Shown: piece by piece, positions 63,985 to 64,000 of the stretch
Layout of the letters: the number at the start of each line of letters is the position of its first letter
How positions within the stretch are numbered: the first letter of the stretch is position 1
Position numbers and translations under genes: made by a program
Notes under the pieces: generated by a model
Database searches by the model: none
What the model saw: only the letters and a program-made list of their open reading frames with translations
What the model was told of the DNA's origin: nothing
Origin: Timema cristinae
Lineage: Eukaryota > Arthropoda > Insecta > Phasmatodea > Timematidae
NCBI GenBank assembly: GCA_039000515.1
Contig: JBCFYV010011135.1
Location: 24,731,725-24,795,724 of the forward strand
Reading direction: 5' to 3'
DNA: 64,000 nt

Positions 63985-64000
63985 TCTTCATCACTTAGTA

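Overview
This window looks like AT-rich nuclear DNA of an invertebrate animal, most likely an arthropod. I cannot name the species. I found no intact protein-coding gene. The long open frames are short, overlap repeats, or come from tandem arrays whose period keeps a frame open. The arthropod guess rests on three things. There are many tRNA-headed SINEs with (TAA)n or (A)n tails. There are repeats whose ends resemble ones common in arthropod genomes (actaatattataaa at one end, gcaaagccgcg..gctagt at the other). There is also a decayed copy of a multicopy transposon-like protein family that I recall from arthropods and cnidarians.

The window is mainly a record of transposition. At least five SINE families can be told apart; SINE-A to SINE-E and 'repeat F' are my own labels. 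SINE-A (about 290 bp, Glu/Gly-like tRNA head) and SINE-B (about 250 bp, another head, with a diverged subtype B2) share the same 3' terminus and together make over 40 copies. SINE-C has a different tail. SINE-D carries an internal CTCACC-type microsatellite. SINE-E has an Arg-like head. Many SINE-A and some SINE-B copies have clear 8-13 bp target-site duplications, and several are 5'-truncated, as expected for LINE-driven insertion. Repeat F is a tRNA-like dispersed repeat near 1.1-1.6 kb and 45.7 kb.

DNA-transposon remains include two copies of a hAT-type element (6639-7691, and inverted at 54173-54999), a family of palindromic foldback MITEs (33.5, 45.9-47.1, 47.4 and 54 kb, with an arm at 38.4 kb), two adjacent TIR elements at 28.5-29.1 kb, and a TATCGATA-rich hAT-like element at 44.8 kb. 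LINE remains are a reverse-transcriptase C-terminal fragment on the plus strand (about 2.04 kb), a larger one on the minus strand (32.0-33.4 kb), and a probable LINE 3' end near 50 kb.

Five larger minisatellites stand out: 54 bp (9.0-10.0 kb), 78 bp (24.3-24.8 kb), 61 bp (32.2-32.9 kb), 46 bp (46.25-47.07 kb) and 58 bp (56.9-57.6 kb). Two can be traced to the transposon that seeded them. The 61-bp array is an amplified piece of the LINE's WYGHVMRM region. The 46-bp array is an amplified arm of the palindromic MITE.

Region by region: 0-8 kb holds repeat F, foldbacks and hAT copy 1 with a SINE inside. 8-16 kb holds a SINE-B cluster, the 54-bp array and a promoter-like stress-element cluster near 14 kb. 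16-18.3 kb holds SINE-D and the decayed transposon-like gene. 20.4-22.8 kb is a less AT-rich segment with internal tandem repeats, possibly an LTR. 24-29 kb holds the 78-bp array, an inverted copy of a repeat also at 12.6 kb, and nested SINEs. 32-34 kb holds the LINE with its array and a TTAA-flanked palindromic MITE. 34-53 kb is dense SINE territory with nesting. 53.9-55.2 kb is a MITE split by hAT copy 2. 56-63 kb holds the 58-bp array, SINE-B copies and paired Helitron-like repeats.
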